Source: Siccirubricoccus soli
GTDB lineage: Bacteria; Pseudomonadota; Alphaproteobacteria; Acetobacterales; Acetobacteraceae
DNA length: 42,761 nucleotides
Direction: 5' to 3'
Assembly (NCBI RefSeq): GCF_024178315.1
Contig: NZ_JAMZIK010000109.1
Coordinates: 1-42,761 of the forward strand
A model generated the notes under the pieces. The model had not been told where the DNA came from, did not search any database, and worked only from the letters and a program-made list of their open reading frames with translations. Position numbers and translations under genes: made by a program. This document shows positions 1 through 12,166 of this stretch, in pieces. Numbering within the stretch: position 1 is the stretch's first letter; each line of letters opens with the position of its first letter.

Positions 1-1
1 C

Positions 2-1786
<1,785 letters not shown>

Positions 1787-1813
1787 CGGTACGCTGCCGC
1801 AGCGGCGGCGCGG

Positions 1814-2977
1814 CTACCCCTCGCGCTTCAGCCCCCGCTCCACCACCCGGGCATAGAGCGCGGCACCATAGGGAATGGCGGCGTCGTTGAACTGGTAGCG
1901 GGGGTTGTGCGGCATCGCCCCCTCCCCGTTGCCGACATGGATATAGGCCCCCGGCACCTTCTCCATCATGAAGGAGAAATCCTCGGAGCCCATGCCCGGC
2001 GGCTTGTCCCGGGCCACCTGCGCCTCGCCCACCAGCTCCAGCGCTGCGGCGGCGATTGCCTCGGTCGCCTCCGCATCATTCACCGTCGGCGCGAAGATCA
2101 GCCGCCAGTCCAGCCGCGCCGTGGCCCCGAACCCTGCCGCCACGCCGGCCGCGACGCGCTGCAGCCCTTCCTCGATCTGCTGCGCCACCTCGCGGGAGAA
2201 GAAGCGGGCGGTGCCGGAGATCGTCGCGGTTTCGGGGATGACGTTGTAGGCCTCACCGCCCACCACCTTGGTCACGCTGATCACCGCCGCCTCCCGCGGA
2301 TTGATGTTGCGGGAGACGATGGATTGCAGCGCCGCGGTGATATGACAGGCGGCCAGCACCGGGTCGATACTGACCTCCGGCCGCGCGCCATGCGCGCCGC
2401 GGCCGGCCACATGGACGTCGAAGAAGGCGCCGCCGGCGGCGGTCGGCCCTGGGCGGATGGCGTATTCGCCCACCGCCATGCCGGGGCGGTTGTGCATGCC
2501 GAAGATCTGGTCGCAGGGGAAGCGCTCGAACAGCCCGTCCTCCAGCATGGCCAGCGCGCCGCCGCAGCCTTCCTCTCCAGGCTGGAAGATGAAATGGACG
2601 ATACCGTCGAAGTTCCGCGTCTCCGCCAGATACTTCGCGGCGCCGAGCAGCATGGTGGTGTGCCCGTCATGCCCGCAGGCATGCATCTTCCCCGGCACGG
2701 TGGAACGGTAGGGAACCTCGTTCAGCTCCTCCATCGGCAGCGCGTCCATGTCGGCGCGCAGCCCGATGGCGCGGTTGCCCCTGCCACTGCGCAGCACGCC
2801 CACCACGCCGGTGCCGCCGACGCCGCGATGCACCTCGATGCCCCAGCTCTCCAGCTTTTCCGCCACGATCGCCGCCGTCCTGTGCTCCTGCATGCCGAGC
2901 TCCGGATGGGCGTGCAGATCCTGGCGGATGGCGGTCAGCTCGGCATGGTGGCGGCGGATGGCATCGAGTGCGGACAT
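1814..2977 (-). CDS. M20-family amidohydrolase (hippurate hydrolase / N-acyl-amino-acid amidohydrolase type)
   Basis: Cytoplasmic metal-dependent hydrolase of N-acyl amino acids or related amides; 387 aa is normal for the M20D group. Metal and catalytic motifs are all present: HACGHDGH (Cys101, His103), QPGEEG (Glu135/136), GMHNRPG (His162) and the C-terminal PHNPRYQFND. The dimerisation domain lies between about 180 and 290. The start MSALDAIRRHH puts the conserved RQDLHAHPELG at residues 18-28, as expected. It lies 67 bases downstream of the flavin monooxygenase on the same strand, so the two may be co-transcribed. The substrate cannot be read from sequence; amidohydrolases of this kind are often catabolic or detoxifying. 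Confidence 0.9.
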   Translation of the reverse strand: MSALDAIRRHHAELTAIRQDLHAHPELGMQEHRTAAIVAEKLESWGIEVHRGVGGTGVVGVLRSGRGNRAIGLRADMDALPMEELNEVPYRSTVPGKMHACGHDGHTTMLLGAAKYLAETRNFDGIVHFIFQPGEEGCGGALAMLEDGLFERFPCDQIFGMHNRPGMAVGEYAIRPGPTAAGGAFFDVHVAGRGAHGARPEVSIDPVLAACHITAALQSIVSRNINPREAAVISVTKVVGGEAYNVIPETATISGTARFFSREVAQQIEEGLQRVAAGVAAGFGATARLDWRLIFAPTVNDAEATEAIAAAALELVGEAQVARDKPPGMGSEDFSFMMEKVPGAYIHVGNGEGAMPHNPRYQFNDAAIPYGAALYARVVERGLKREG

Positions 2978-3044
2978 GGCGGGGCCCCTGGCGCGAAAGC
3001 CGACATTGTGCCGCGCCGCGCGCCCCGCCGCTAGGCGCCGCGCC

Positions 3045-4646
<1,602 letters not shown>

Positions 4647-4724
4647 GGCTTGGGTCCTCCGTTTGCCCGAAGCTAGGCCGCGGAGGATGCAGGGGGAAGG
4701 GGCGGGGGCTTTGCGCTGGCGCGA

Positions 4725-4800
4725 GGGCAGGGGGCGCTGCCCCCGTTGGCGGCAGTGCCGCCAACCCGCCGGGGCCAGGACCTGGCCCCGGACCCCGGTT
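4725..4800. repeat. Cluster of three consecutive near-perfect hairpins (REP-like intergenic element)
   Basis: Three inverted repeats follow one another with only 1-5 bases between them. First: arms GGGGGC/GCCCCC (4730-4735 and 4739-4744). Second: TTGGCGGCA/TGCCGCCAA around one base (4746-4764). Third: CCGGGGCCAGG/CCTGGCCCCGG around one base (4769-4791). No T-run follows, so a simple rho-independent terminator is unlikely. The arrangement resembles dispersed intergenic palindromic elements of high-GC alphaproteobacteria. I saw no second copy in this window. It lies upstream of both the minus-strand monooxygenase and the plus-strand IS5-domain orphan. Confidence 0.75.
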
Positions 4801-5091
4801 CGGGTCTGGCAGGCTTGAACACAAGGGGCGGGCCTTCACCAGAAGGGAACAGGGGCCGGCTCCCCGGGCGAAGGCTTGCATCATCCATGTCAGGGCCTGC
4901 ACGAGGGCATCGAGGGCCTGTCCCAACAACCCAGAACTACGCGAATCCCGCTCCCGCAACGGCCGTTGCGCCGCGCCTGTCGCTCACCCCGGGGCGGAAA
5001 GCCGCAGCCGGACCTCGGCGGCTGCGTCGCCTCCAACACCATCCGCATCCTCGCTGCCTCGTTCGGGCCAGGCTTTGGCTTGGAATTCCAC

Positions 5092-5120
5092 TTGAAAATA
5101 GGAAAATATTCTGTTACGCT
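5092..5120 (+). promoter_or_regulatory. Predicted sigma70-type promoter with extended -10
   Basis: TTGAAA (5092-5097), a 17-base spacer, then TGTTACGCT: an extended -10 with TG at 5112-5113 and TACGCT at 5115-5120. It sits in a short AT-rich island (GAAAATAGGAAAATATTC) that stands out from the surrounding GC-rich DNA. The predicted start of transcription would be about base 5127, next to the ATG at 5128, which would make a leaderless or nearly leaderless message. Confidence 0.45.
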
Positions 5121-5127
5121 CGCGCCT

Positions 5128-5736
5128 ATGCCTCACACCCACCTCCGCCCCCACCGCTATACTCCGAACCGCCCCTGGCAGCCGATGAGCGACGAGGAAT
5201 GGCTGGCCCTCGCGCCTTACGTCCTCCGCCGCTCCGGCCCCGGCCGTCCCATCCCGGAACTCCGCCAGCGGATGGACGCCATCTTCCACCTCGCCTGCAG
5301 CGCCGAGCCCTGGCGCGCCCTGCCGCCCGCCTTCGGCAAGCCGGACACCGTCTCCCGCTGCTTCCGCCGCCTGACCCATGCCGGGCTCTGGCAGCGCCTG
5401 CTGCGCGCGCTGGTGGATTTGTCCGAAACCCACACGCTGCGCGCCATCGAGGCCTGGATCACCCGCGCCTGCCGCCGCGCCGCGCGCATCCTCGGCCTCG
5501 GCTTCATCGTGCTGATCCGCCGCCTCGGCCTCCGCTCCGCCCTCAACGGCCCGCCCTGGCTGCTGCCGGACCCGGAATTCGCCGAGAAGCTGGTCCACGC
5601 CATCCCGGAGCTGGATGCGCCCACCCAGGCTGGCTTCCGCCGCTTCTGCTGGCGATTGCGCATGCTGCTGCGCCTCCATCGCGTCGCCATGGGCCGCAGC
5701 CGCATCCCTCGCTGCCTCCGCCTCGCCTGGGCCTGA
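5128..5736 (+). CDS. Orphan protein with IS5-type transposase N-terminal domain (DUF4096-like), no DDE catalytic domain
   Basis: 202 aa. Residues about 18-95 follow the DUF4096 pattern found at the start of IS5-family transposases: [53 protein letters not shown], then GLW. In transposases a DDE nuclease domain follows; here the rest (about 96-202) is an Arg/Leu-rich, probably helical tail ([42 protein letters not shown]) with no DDE motif. I chose the ATG at 5128 because the frame upstream carries no recognisable protein and a good promoter ends just before it; no Shine-Dalgarno site is visible. It may be a domesticated DNA-binding protein or a degenerate IS product. The intact frame and clean stop favour a maintained gene. 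Function unknown. Confidence 0.6.
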   Translation: MPHTHLRPHRYTPNRPWQPMSDEEWLALAPYVLRRSGPGRPIPELRQRMDAIFHLACSAEPWRALPPAFGKPDTVSRCFRRLTHAGLWQRLLRALVDLSETHTLRAIEAWITRACRRAARILGLGFIVLIRRLGLRSALNGPPWLLPDPEFAEKLVHAIPELDAPTQAGFRRFCWRLRMLLRLHRVAMGRSRIPRCLRLAWA

Positions 5737-5837
5737 GCCACCGGATTGCGCCTCGCGCCCTGGGACGGCATGCTTCCCCGTCGCGGCGACCACCGCGCTA
5801 TAACCGGCGGTTTATAACCGCCCGCGAGGAGAGCCCC

Positions 5838-7274
5838 ATGGCCTATCCCAAGGTCCAGCTTCATATCGACGGCACTTGGCGTGCCGCCCGTTCGGGCAAG
5901 ACCATCCCCGTGCTGAACCCAGCGACCGAGGAGGTGATCGGCGAGGTCGCCCATGCCGGCCGCGATGACCTCGACGAGGCGCTGGAGGCCGCCGAGCGCG
6001 GCTTCGCCGCCTGGAAGAAAGTCTCCGCCTTCGAGCGCGCCAAGCTGATGCGCAAGGCCGCCGACCTGCTCCGCAGCCGCGCCGATGAGATCGCGAAGCT
6101 GATGACCATGGAGCAGGGCAAGCCGCTGCCCGAGGCGAAGGCCGAGACCCTTGCCGGCGCCGACATCATCGACTGGTTCGCCGAGGAAGCTCGCCGCGCC
6201 TATGGCCGCGTCATCCCGGCCCGGGCCGAGGGCGTCTACCAGCTCGTCGTCAAGGAGCCGGTCGGGCCGGTCGCTGCCTTCACGCCGTGGAACTTCCCGA
6301 TCAACCAGGTGGTCCGCAAGCTCTCGGCGGCGGTCGCCACCGGCTGCTCCATCATTGTCAAGGCGCCGGAGGAAACCCCGGCCTCCCCGGCCGAGCTGGT
6401 CCGCTGCTTCATCGATGCCGGCCTGCCGAAGGGCGTCGCCCAGCTCGTCTACGGCATCCCGGCCGAGATCAGCGAATACCTCATCCCCCACCCCACCATC
6501 CGCAAGGTGACCTTCACCGGCTCGACGCCGGTCGGCAAGCAGCTCGCCGCGCTGGCGGGCAAGCACATGAAGCGGGTGACGATGGAGCTCGGCGGCCATG
6601 CCCCGGCCATCGTCTTCGACGATGCCGATCTCGACCTCGCCGCCCGCACCCTGGCCGCGGCGAAGTTCCGCAATGCCGGCCAGGTCTGCGTCTCGCCCAC
6701 GCGCTTCCTGGTGCAGGAGAAGCTCTACGAGCCCTTCGTCGAGAAATTCGTCGCCCATGCCAAGGCGGTGAAGGTCGGTAACGGCCTGGAGGAGGGCGTG
6801 CAGATGGGCCCGCTGGTGCATGAGCGCCGCATCCCCTGGGTCGAGGGGCTGATGGCCGATGCCCGCCAGAAGGGCGCCGAGGTGCATACCGGCGGCGAGC
6901 GGATCGGCAACAAGGGCTATTTCTACGAGCCAACCGTGCTGACCGGCGTCGGCAAGGACGCCCGGATGATGAATGAGGAGCCTTTCGGCCCCCTCGCCAT
7001 GATCGCCCCCTTCAAAGAGTTCGACGAGGTGGTGGAGGAGGCCAACCGCCTGCCCTACGGCCTCGCCAGCTACGCCTTCACCCGCAGCGCCAAGACGGCG
7101 AACGCCATCGCGGCCAAGGTCGAGAGCGGGATGATGACGATCAACCATCTGGGCCTTGCCCTGCCGGAGGTACCCTTCGGCGGCATCAAGGACAGCGGCT
7201 ACGGCTCGGAGGGCGGGTCCGAGGCAATCGAGGCCTATCTGAACACGAAGTTCGTGTCGCAGGCCGGGCTCTGA
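5838..7274 (+). CDS. NAD(P)-dependent succinate-semialdehyde-type aldehyde dehydrogenase
   Basis: Oxidises an aldehyde, probably succinate semialdehyde or a close analogue, to the acid. 478 aa, normal for the family. Start [15 protein letters not shown] is preceded by GAGGAG at a good distance. Visible landmarks: the NAD-binding [14 protein letters not shown] and FTGSTPVGK, the general-base glutamate in MELGGHAP (Glu250), the catalytic cysteine in [10 protein letters not shown] (Cys284), and the C-terminal [17 protein letters not shown] typical of the GabD branch. The gene stands alone, with the IS5-domain orphan upstream and a 450-base gap downstream. The GabD-like reading is moderately firm; the exact substrate is not fixed. 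Confidence 0.88.
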   Translation: MAYPKVQLHIDGTWRAARSGKTIPVLNPATEEVIGEVAHAGRDDLDEALEAAERGFAAWKKVSAFERAKLMRKAADLLRSRADEIAKLMTMEQGKPLPEAKAETLAGADIIDWFAEEARRAYGRVIPARAEGVYQLVVKEPVGPVAAFTPWNFPINQVVRKLSAAVATGCSIIVKAPEETPASPAELVRCFIDAGLPKGVAQLVYGIPAEISEYLIPHPTIRKVTFTGSTPVGKQLAALAGKHMKRVTMELGGHAPAIVFDDADLDLAARTLAAAKFRNAGQVCVSPTRFLVQEKLYEPFVEKFVAHAKAVKVGNGLEEGVQMGPLVHERRIPWVEGLMADARQKGAEVHTGGERIGNKGYFYEPTVLTGVGKDARMMNEEPFGPLAMIAPFKEFDEVVEEANRLPYGLASYAFTRSAKTANAIAAKVESGMMTINHLGLALPEVPFGGIKDSGYGSEGGSEAIEAYLNTKFVSQAGL

Positions 7275-7277
7275 GCC

Positions 7278-7729
7278 ATGCCGGCCGGGGCCACGGCGGG
7301 GGTGAGGCGGCGACGCCCTGCCCTGCCAAGGGCCCTGGCCACCCTGTTCCGGCACGGCGGGCAGGGCCAGGGACCTGATGGCAGCCCCGGCCTTTCCGCC
7401 GAGCGGAGCGCCAGGGCGGGCGTACCTGTCGCGGCAAGGGCCTACCGGCGATGGTGGCGAATAGGTCCTGGCGGGCGACATGCATGGTCGATCTCCGTGC
7501 GGCATCGCAACACGCAAGCTGCGTACCGACTGGGAAAGCGGTGGCGAGGCCACGGCGCCGAATACCAGTGATGGCCGAGCGGATGTCGCCGGCCACCATG
7601 CCTGAGCGGTATCCTGGCTCCTGTGGAGCATGACCGGCGTTGGGCGGCCGATGGCGGCAGCCTGGACCGCACAATGGCGGCACGGCGCCTACCGTATGGC
7701 GTTTCGCGGCAGTGGCTATAGAAGGCCGG
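7278..7729. other. Intergenic stretch without a recognisable gene
   Basis: About 450 bases between the aldehyde dehydrogenase and the convergent hydrolase. Short open frames on both strands give no recognisable protein and are Arg/Pro-rich, as expected by chance in this composition. An 8-bp inverted repeat (CCCTGGCC at 7333-7340, GGCCAGGG at 7365-7372) lies shortly after the dehydrogenase stop and could slow transcription, but it lacks a T-run. Confidence 0.5.
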
Positions 7730-8854
7730 TCAACTACGCAGGAATTCCAGCAGCGCGGTAGCCACGGCCTCTGGCTGTTCCTGCTGCACCCAATGGCCGG
7801 CGTCGGGGATGAGTGTGACCTTCTCCATACGGGTGCAGGCCGCGCGCTGCATCCGCTCCAGCGCGCCCGGCACCTGCTGGGTGCCCCAATCGCTGGCGCC
7901 GGCGATGAAGGTGGCCGGAATGTCGATGGTGCGGCCGGCGAAGACCTCCGCCTCTGCCTCGAACAGCCCGCTGGTGCGGCAACGATACCAATTCAGCCCG
8001 CCCTGGAAGCCGGTTCGCGCGTATTCGTCGCTGTAGACGCGAAGTTCCGCCTCGGGCAGCCAGCGGCAAGCGGCGATTGCGGCCTCGGTTGGCATCTCCG
8101 GCGCCACCTGCGCCGCCATGCCGCGATCGAGATCCATGACATAGTAGCGTGGCAGCTTGGCCAGTTCCCCCGCTGTCCAGCCGGCGAGAAGAAAGGGCCG
8201 GTTCGCTGTCCAGTCCGCGCTTTTCACATGGTAGTAGGCCCGGAGAAAGGCATGCAAGCCCTGGGGCGCCTGCCACATCTCCGCATTGGCCGGCGGCGTC
8301 GAGTAATACCACTGGTAGTGCTTGCGGCCGAGTGCGGTGAGGGCTGCATGCACATCCGCTGGCCTGGGGCGTGGCGCCTCACCGAGCGGCAGCGGCGGCA
8401 CGCCGGTGAAGGGGGCACTCATCAGCGCGACGCGGCGGAAGATGTCGGGCCGCAGCAGCGCGCACCAGGCAGCGACAGGAGACCCGAAATCATGGCCGAC
8501 CACCGCGGCCGCCTCTCGATGGCCCAGGGCGGCGACCAGCCCTAGCGCATCCCGCACCAGATTCAGCATGCGGAAGGGGGCAAGGTCGGTATCGTATTCC
8601 GCGCTCCAGCCCTCGGTGCGGCCATAGCCGCGCTGGTCCGGCGCCACCACGTGGTAGCCGGCCGCCGCCAGGGCCGGCATGACCTTGCGCCAGGAATAGG
8701 CCAGTTCCGGGAAGCCGTGCAGCAACAGCAGAAGCGGCCGGTCTGACTGCTCATGCCCCGCTTCCAGCAGGTGTAGTCGCAGCCCGTTGATGCCTTCGAT
8801 ATGGCGGGCGCGCAGGCCGGGCGGCAGCAGCGTGACGTCGAGCGGTGCGATCAT
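7730..8854 (-). CDS. Alpha/beta hydrolase, epoxide-hydrolase type
   Basis: 374 aa. The oxyanion-hole motif HGFPE is at residues 46-50, followed by the second oxyanion region DQRGYGRTEG. The nucleophile elbow VVGHDFGSPVA has an aspartate (Asp122) instead of serine, the mark of epoxide hydrolases and haloalkane dehalogenases. The late acid is in FIAGASDWG and the catalytic histidine in DAGHWVQQEQP near the C-terminus. HGFPE and length favour epoxide hydrolase over dehalogenase. Known reaction: an ester is formed with the epoxide, then hydrolysed to a diol. It is the last gene of a four-gene minus-strand group; a 253-base gap separates it from the next gene upstream, so it may have its own promoter. 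Confidence 0.87.
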   Translation of the reverse strand: MIAPLDVTLLPPGLRARHIEGINGLRLHLLEAGHEQSDRPLLLLLHGFPELAYSWRKVMPALAAAGYHVVAPDQRGYGRTEGWSAEYDTDLAPFRMLNLVRDALGLVAALGHREAAAVVGHDFGSPVAAWCALLRPDIFRRVALMSAPFTGVPPLPLGEAPRPRPADVHAALTALGRKHYQWYYSTPPANAEMWQAPQGLHAFLRAYYHVKSADWTANRPFLLAGWTAGELAKLPRYYVMDLDRGMAAQVAPEMPTEAAIAACRWLPEAELRVYSDEYARTGFQGGLNWYRCRTSGLFEAEAEVFAGRTIDIPATFIAGASDWGTQQVPGALERMQRAACTRMEKVTLIPDAGHWVQQEQPEAVATALLEFLRS

Positions 8855-9107
8855 GGCCGTTCCCCTTTGGCGCCATGATGCCGGAGCGGGAAGGCGCGTT
8901 CAAAATCCGCTTCGTCAAAGCCGGCGTCTTGCCGCGATTGGCCGTGAGCCTTGGGGGCAAGGGAGCAGCCTTCGCCAACTGCCTCATCGGCGGGCGGCAA
9001 TGTAGGGCTTGGGCGTCTCCCCGGCTCAGCCATGGCCCTTTGCTTACCCCGACCGCGGTCAAGTTTCGCTTGCGGGCTCAGGGCGGCGGATCGGGTAACG
9101 CTTTGCC

Positions 9108-10127
9108 TCATTCTACAATGCATTCCAGGCCGCGGCGGGCGAAGGCGACCGACAGCTCCCCCACCTGTGCCGCATTTGCTGCGGCTGCCGTGCCAGCCCG
9201 TGCCCGGGCCGCGATGCCTTCGAAAATCACGGCGAAGCGGAACATCGCAAAGGCCAGGTGGAAAGGCTGCAGGCGGGGCGCCGGCCTGCGGCGGCTGGCA
9301 TAGTAATGCGCCACGAACTCGTCCTCCGCCGGAATTCCGAGCGCGGCGAGGTCAAGGCCCCGCATGCCGCCATATTCCTCCGGCAGGCTTCGCCAGGCGA
9401 TGAGGCTGAAGGCGAGGTCGGCCAGCGGATGGCCGATGGTCGATAGCTCCCAATCGAGGACGGCCACCACATGGGGCTGGGTGGGGTGGAAGAGCACATT
9501 GCCCGGGCGGTAATCGCCATGGACGATGGCCGTGACGCCATCCTCGGGCGGAATATGGGCGCCCACCCAGGCTGCGAGCCGTGACAGTTCGGGAATCTCT
9601 CGGAAGCGTTGCGCCTCCCACTGCTTCGTCCACCGGCCGACCTGGCGTTGGAAGTAGCTACCCGGGCGGCCGAACCCTTCCAGCCCCACGGCCTCCCAGT
9701 CCACGTCGTGCAGCCGTGCCAGGGTCTCGGCAAAGGCGAGATACATGCCGCGCCGTTCCGTGACGCTGGCACCAGGCAGATCGCAGCGATCGAAGACGCG
9801 GCCCTCGACGCGTTCCATGACGTAGAAGGGGGTCCCCACCACATCCGGCTCCGCATGGAACAGCACCACCGGTGGAACCGGCACATCGGTCGCCGCCAGC
9901 GCCTGCAGGACACGGGCCTCCCGGTCAACGGCGTGGGCGGAAGGGAGGACCTCACCCGGCGGCTTCTTGCGCAGGACCAGGCGACGATTGGCATAGGTCA
10001 CGAAGAAGGTCGGGTTGGACTGTCCGCCGGAGATCCGCGCCAGCGATATGGTGCCCTCCAGGCCCGGAACGGCCCCGCGCAGGAAGGCATCAAGCCGTGC
10101 CGTCTCGAATTCCACCGCCTCGGTCAC
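9108..10127 (-). CDS. Phosphotransferase of the aminoglycoside-phosphotransferase fold (ACAD10/11-like)
   Basis: 339 aa from the chosen GTG start. Kinase-like fold: an N-lobe with SGGQSNPTF and the lysine in RRLVLRKKPPGE, the catalytic loop HGDYRPGN at about residue 200, and the metal-binding DWE at about 224, followed by GHPLADLAF. Bacterial relatives of this ACAD10/11-type group are often linked to acyl-CoA or hydroxyacyl catabolism rather than antibiotic resistance. I chose the GTG at 10127 (VTEAVEFETARL) because GGGAGGG lies about nine bases upstream; an upstream GTG at 10181 would add 18 residues without a good ribosome site. Substrate unknown; neighbours are two alpha/beta hydrolases and a binding protein. 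Confidence 0.83.
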   Translation of the reverse strand: MTEAVEFETARLDAFLRGAVPGLEGTISLARISGGQSNPTFFVTYANRRLVLRKKPPGEVLPSAHAVDREARVLQALAATDVPVPPVVLFHAEPDVVGTPFYVMERVEGRVFDRCDLPGASVTERRGMYLAFAETLARLHDVDWEAVGLEGFGRPGSYFQRQVGRWTKQWEAQRFREIPELSRLAAWVGAHIPPEDGVTAIVHGDYRPGNVLFHPTQPHVVAVLDWELSTIGHPLADLAFSLIAWRSLPEEYGGMRGLDLAALGIPAEDEFVAHYYASRRRPAPRLQPFHLAFAMFRFAVIFEGIAARARAGTAAAANAAQVGELSVAFARRGLECIVE

Positions 10128-10300
10128 GCTCGCTTTCCCTCCCTGCCGTCGCGTGACAGCATGGCGTTGGCCGTGCAGCACGGCAACAGCAACGGGTCAG
10201 GCTGTTGCAGGGCAGGTGCCCGGGAGGCGCAGGTCGGGGTTGTTGCGCTTCCATAATGCGAGGCCGAGAAGGTGACCTGCGCCGAGGAGCGTTGCCGAAG

Positions 10301-11164
10301 CTACGGCCCTTCCACGAAGGCCATGATCTCGCCGAAAAGCCTCTCCGGGGCGTCGACCCGCATGGAGTGGCTGCTGTCCTCCAGGATCAGGAGGCGCGAG
10401 CTGGGGATCAGCTTATGGATCTCCTCAGAGAATTCTGGCGGGCAGATCCAATCATGGCGGCCGGCGAGAATCAGGGTCGGTGCCGTGATGCGCCCGAGCT
10501 CGGGCCGCAGGTCGAAATGGCGCAGGAAGCCGTCCGGGCGGAAGGCGCGGTTCAACGCTTCCGGCGAGTGAATGGTCCTGGCGATGCCGTCCTCGGCGGC
10601 GGCCGCATCGAAGCGCAGCGAATAGAGCGGGCCCATCACGCGGTAATACTGCTTCAGCTCTGCTTCATCCTTGAACCCGCCCTGCCAGACCTTGGCGCAG
10701 AGGGCCTGCTGTTCTGGCGAACCCCGCTCCACCAGGATCTCCTGGGCCCGCGGGATGAAGCCGCCATGCGATGCGGTGACTACCAGGACGAGATGCGAGA
10801 CAGCGTCCGGGTAGCGCGCCGCATGAGCCATGGCCACCATCCCGCCATAAGAGGTGCCGATGGACACGATGGGACCGCAGCCGAGATGACAGCGAAGCGC
10901 CTCCATGTCCTCGACATTCTCATCCAGGGTCCAGCGCGCAGGGTCACCGCGGCCCGAGCGGCCCTGGCCCCGGTGGTCGAAATAGACGACCTGCATGGCC
11001 TTGGTCAGTGCGGCGTAGCTGGGCTTGAAGCCGCTGTGATCGGAACCAGGGCCGCCATGCACGGCAAAGCCGACAGGGCGCTTACGCATTTGCGACCCTT
11101 CGGGGATGAAGCCGGCACCTTCAATGTCGAAGAAGATCCTGGTATCGCGGATTTCAGCATACAT
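10301..11164 (-). CDS. Alpha/beta hydrolase of the proline iminopeptidase type
   Basis: 287 aa from the ATG at 11164 (MYAEIRDTRIFF). The oxyanion motif HGGPG at 36-40 and the YFDHRGQGRS stretch are characteristic of the proline iminopeptidase (S33) group. The nucleophile elbow is GTSYGGM with Ser105. The acid is in LAGRHDWICPP and the histidine in LEDSSHSMR near the end. The group cleaves N-terminal prolines or hydrolyses small esters and amides; many bacterial members are not true peptidases, so the substrate is open. The open frame continues further upstream but that part overlaps the next gene and shows no family similarity. Confidence 0.85.
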   Translation of the reverse strand: MYAEIRDTRIFFDIEGAGFIPEGSQMRKRPVGFAVHGGPGSDHSGFKPSYAALTKAMQVVYFDHRGQGRSGRGDPARWTLDENVEDMEALRCHLGCGPIVSIGTSYGGMVAMAHAARYPDAVSHLVLVVTASHGGFIPRAQEILVERGSPEQQALCAKVWQGGFKDEAELKQYYRVMGPLYSLRFDAAAAEDGIARTIHSPEALNRAFRPDGFLRHFDLRPELGRITAPTLILAGRHDWICPPEFSEEIHKLIPSSRLLILEDSSHSMRVDAPERLFGEIMAFVEGP

Positions 11165-11210
11165 GCGGCCTCTCCTCCGAATGGCGCCCGCCCTGGCTCC
11201 GGGCCCAGCC

Positions 11211-12166
11211 TCAATCGGCCGTGGCGCCGGACGCGCGGATGATCGGGATCCAAAGCGCCAATTGCTCATCCCAGAACGGCGCCAGCATGGCGGCGCCGTC
11301 GCCGCGTGGGTCAACACCGGCCTCCTGCAGCCTTCGGGTCTGGCTCTGCACGGCGGCAATGCTGGCCGCCTCCAGCCGGGCCAGCAGGGCTGGAGGCGTG
11401 GCGGCAAGGGCGAAGATGGCGTGCCAATTATAGGTCTCGTAGCCGGGCAAGCCTGCCTCCAGCGCCGTTGGCACCTCTGGCAGGGCAGGGCTGCGCTCGG
11501 CCGTGGTCACGGCCAGCGCGCGCACCTGGCCGGCGCGCACGGCCGGGATGACGCTGGCCATGGTGTCGACCATCATGTCGACCGTCCCGGCGACGAGGTC
11601 CGCGAAGGCTGGCCCGGATCCGCGATAGGGCACATGCGTGGCCACCGCACCGGCGCGGCTTGCCAGCAAATGCGCCGAGAGATGCGTAATGGTGTGCCGG
11701 CACCGGAGGAGGCATAGGTGATGCGGCCCGGCTCGGCCCGCATCCTGGCGATCAGTTCCTGCAGGGTCCGGATCGGCAGCCTCGGATTCACCATCACGAT
11801 GTTCGGCAGGGTGCCAATGAGCACCAAGGGCGCGAATGCCCGACGCACGTCGAAGGACAGGTTGCGGTAGAGGCCGGCGTTCAGCACCGCCGAGGAGAGG
11901 GTGTGGAAGATGAAGGTGTAGCCGTCCGGAGCGGCGGCCAGAGCGGCTTCGGAGCCGATCACCCCTCCGGATCCCCCTCGGTTCTCGACGACGACGGGTT
12001 GGCGAAGCGCCTCCTGCATGCCGAGTGCGGTGATGCGGGCGACGACATCGGCGGAACCGCCCGCGGCGAAGGGCACGATCATGCGAAGCGAATGGCTCGG
12101 AAACTCCGCCTGGGCGCGGGCAATGGCGGGCAAGGTGAGACCGGCGAGAATGCTGCGGCGGAACAT
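11211..12166 (-). pseudogene. Tripartite tricarboxylate transporter substrate-binding protein (Bug family), frameshifted
   Basis: Bug proteins are periplasmic receptors that pick up carboxylates and similar small molecules. The N-terminal half reads from 12166: a signal peptide with twin arginines (FRRSILAG, then ending ARAQA), then SLRMIVPFAAGGSADVVAR, VVENRGGSGG and RITYASSGAGT. There the frame breaks. The rest (THLSAHLLASRAGA, HVPYRGSGPAFADLVAG, LPGYETYNWHAIFA) continues in another frame to a stop at 11211. The family sequence is restored if two bases (GT on the plus strand, about 11692-11695, in TAATGGTGTGCC) are removed, giving about 317 aa, the normal length. Either a true pseudogene or a sequencing error. 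It ends 46 bases before the hydrolase start and probably shared a transcript with it. Confidence 0.85.

Noticed and set aside
1792-1804. CGCTGC/GCAGCG palindrome between copA and the amidohydrolase as a terminator
   Set aside because: One-base centre and no T-run; stem too short after allowing a loop.
7186-7683. Minus-strand frame of 165 aa overlapping the end of the aldehyde dehydrogenase
   Set aside because: Cys/Arg/Pro-rich chance translation that shares bases with a firm gene.
9108-10127. Aminoglycoside resistance kinase
   Set aside because: The fold is shared, but the sequence follows the ACAD10/11-like metabolic branch and no resistance context is seen.
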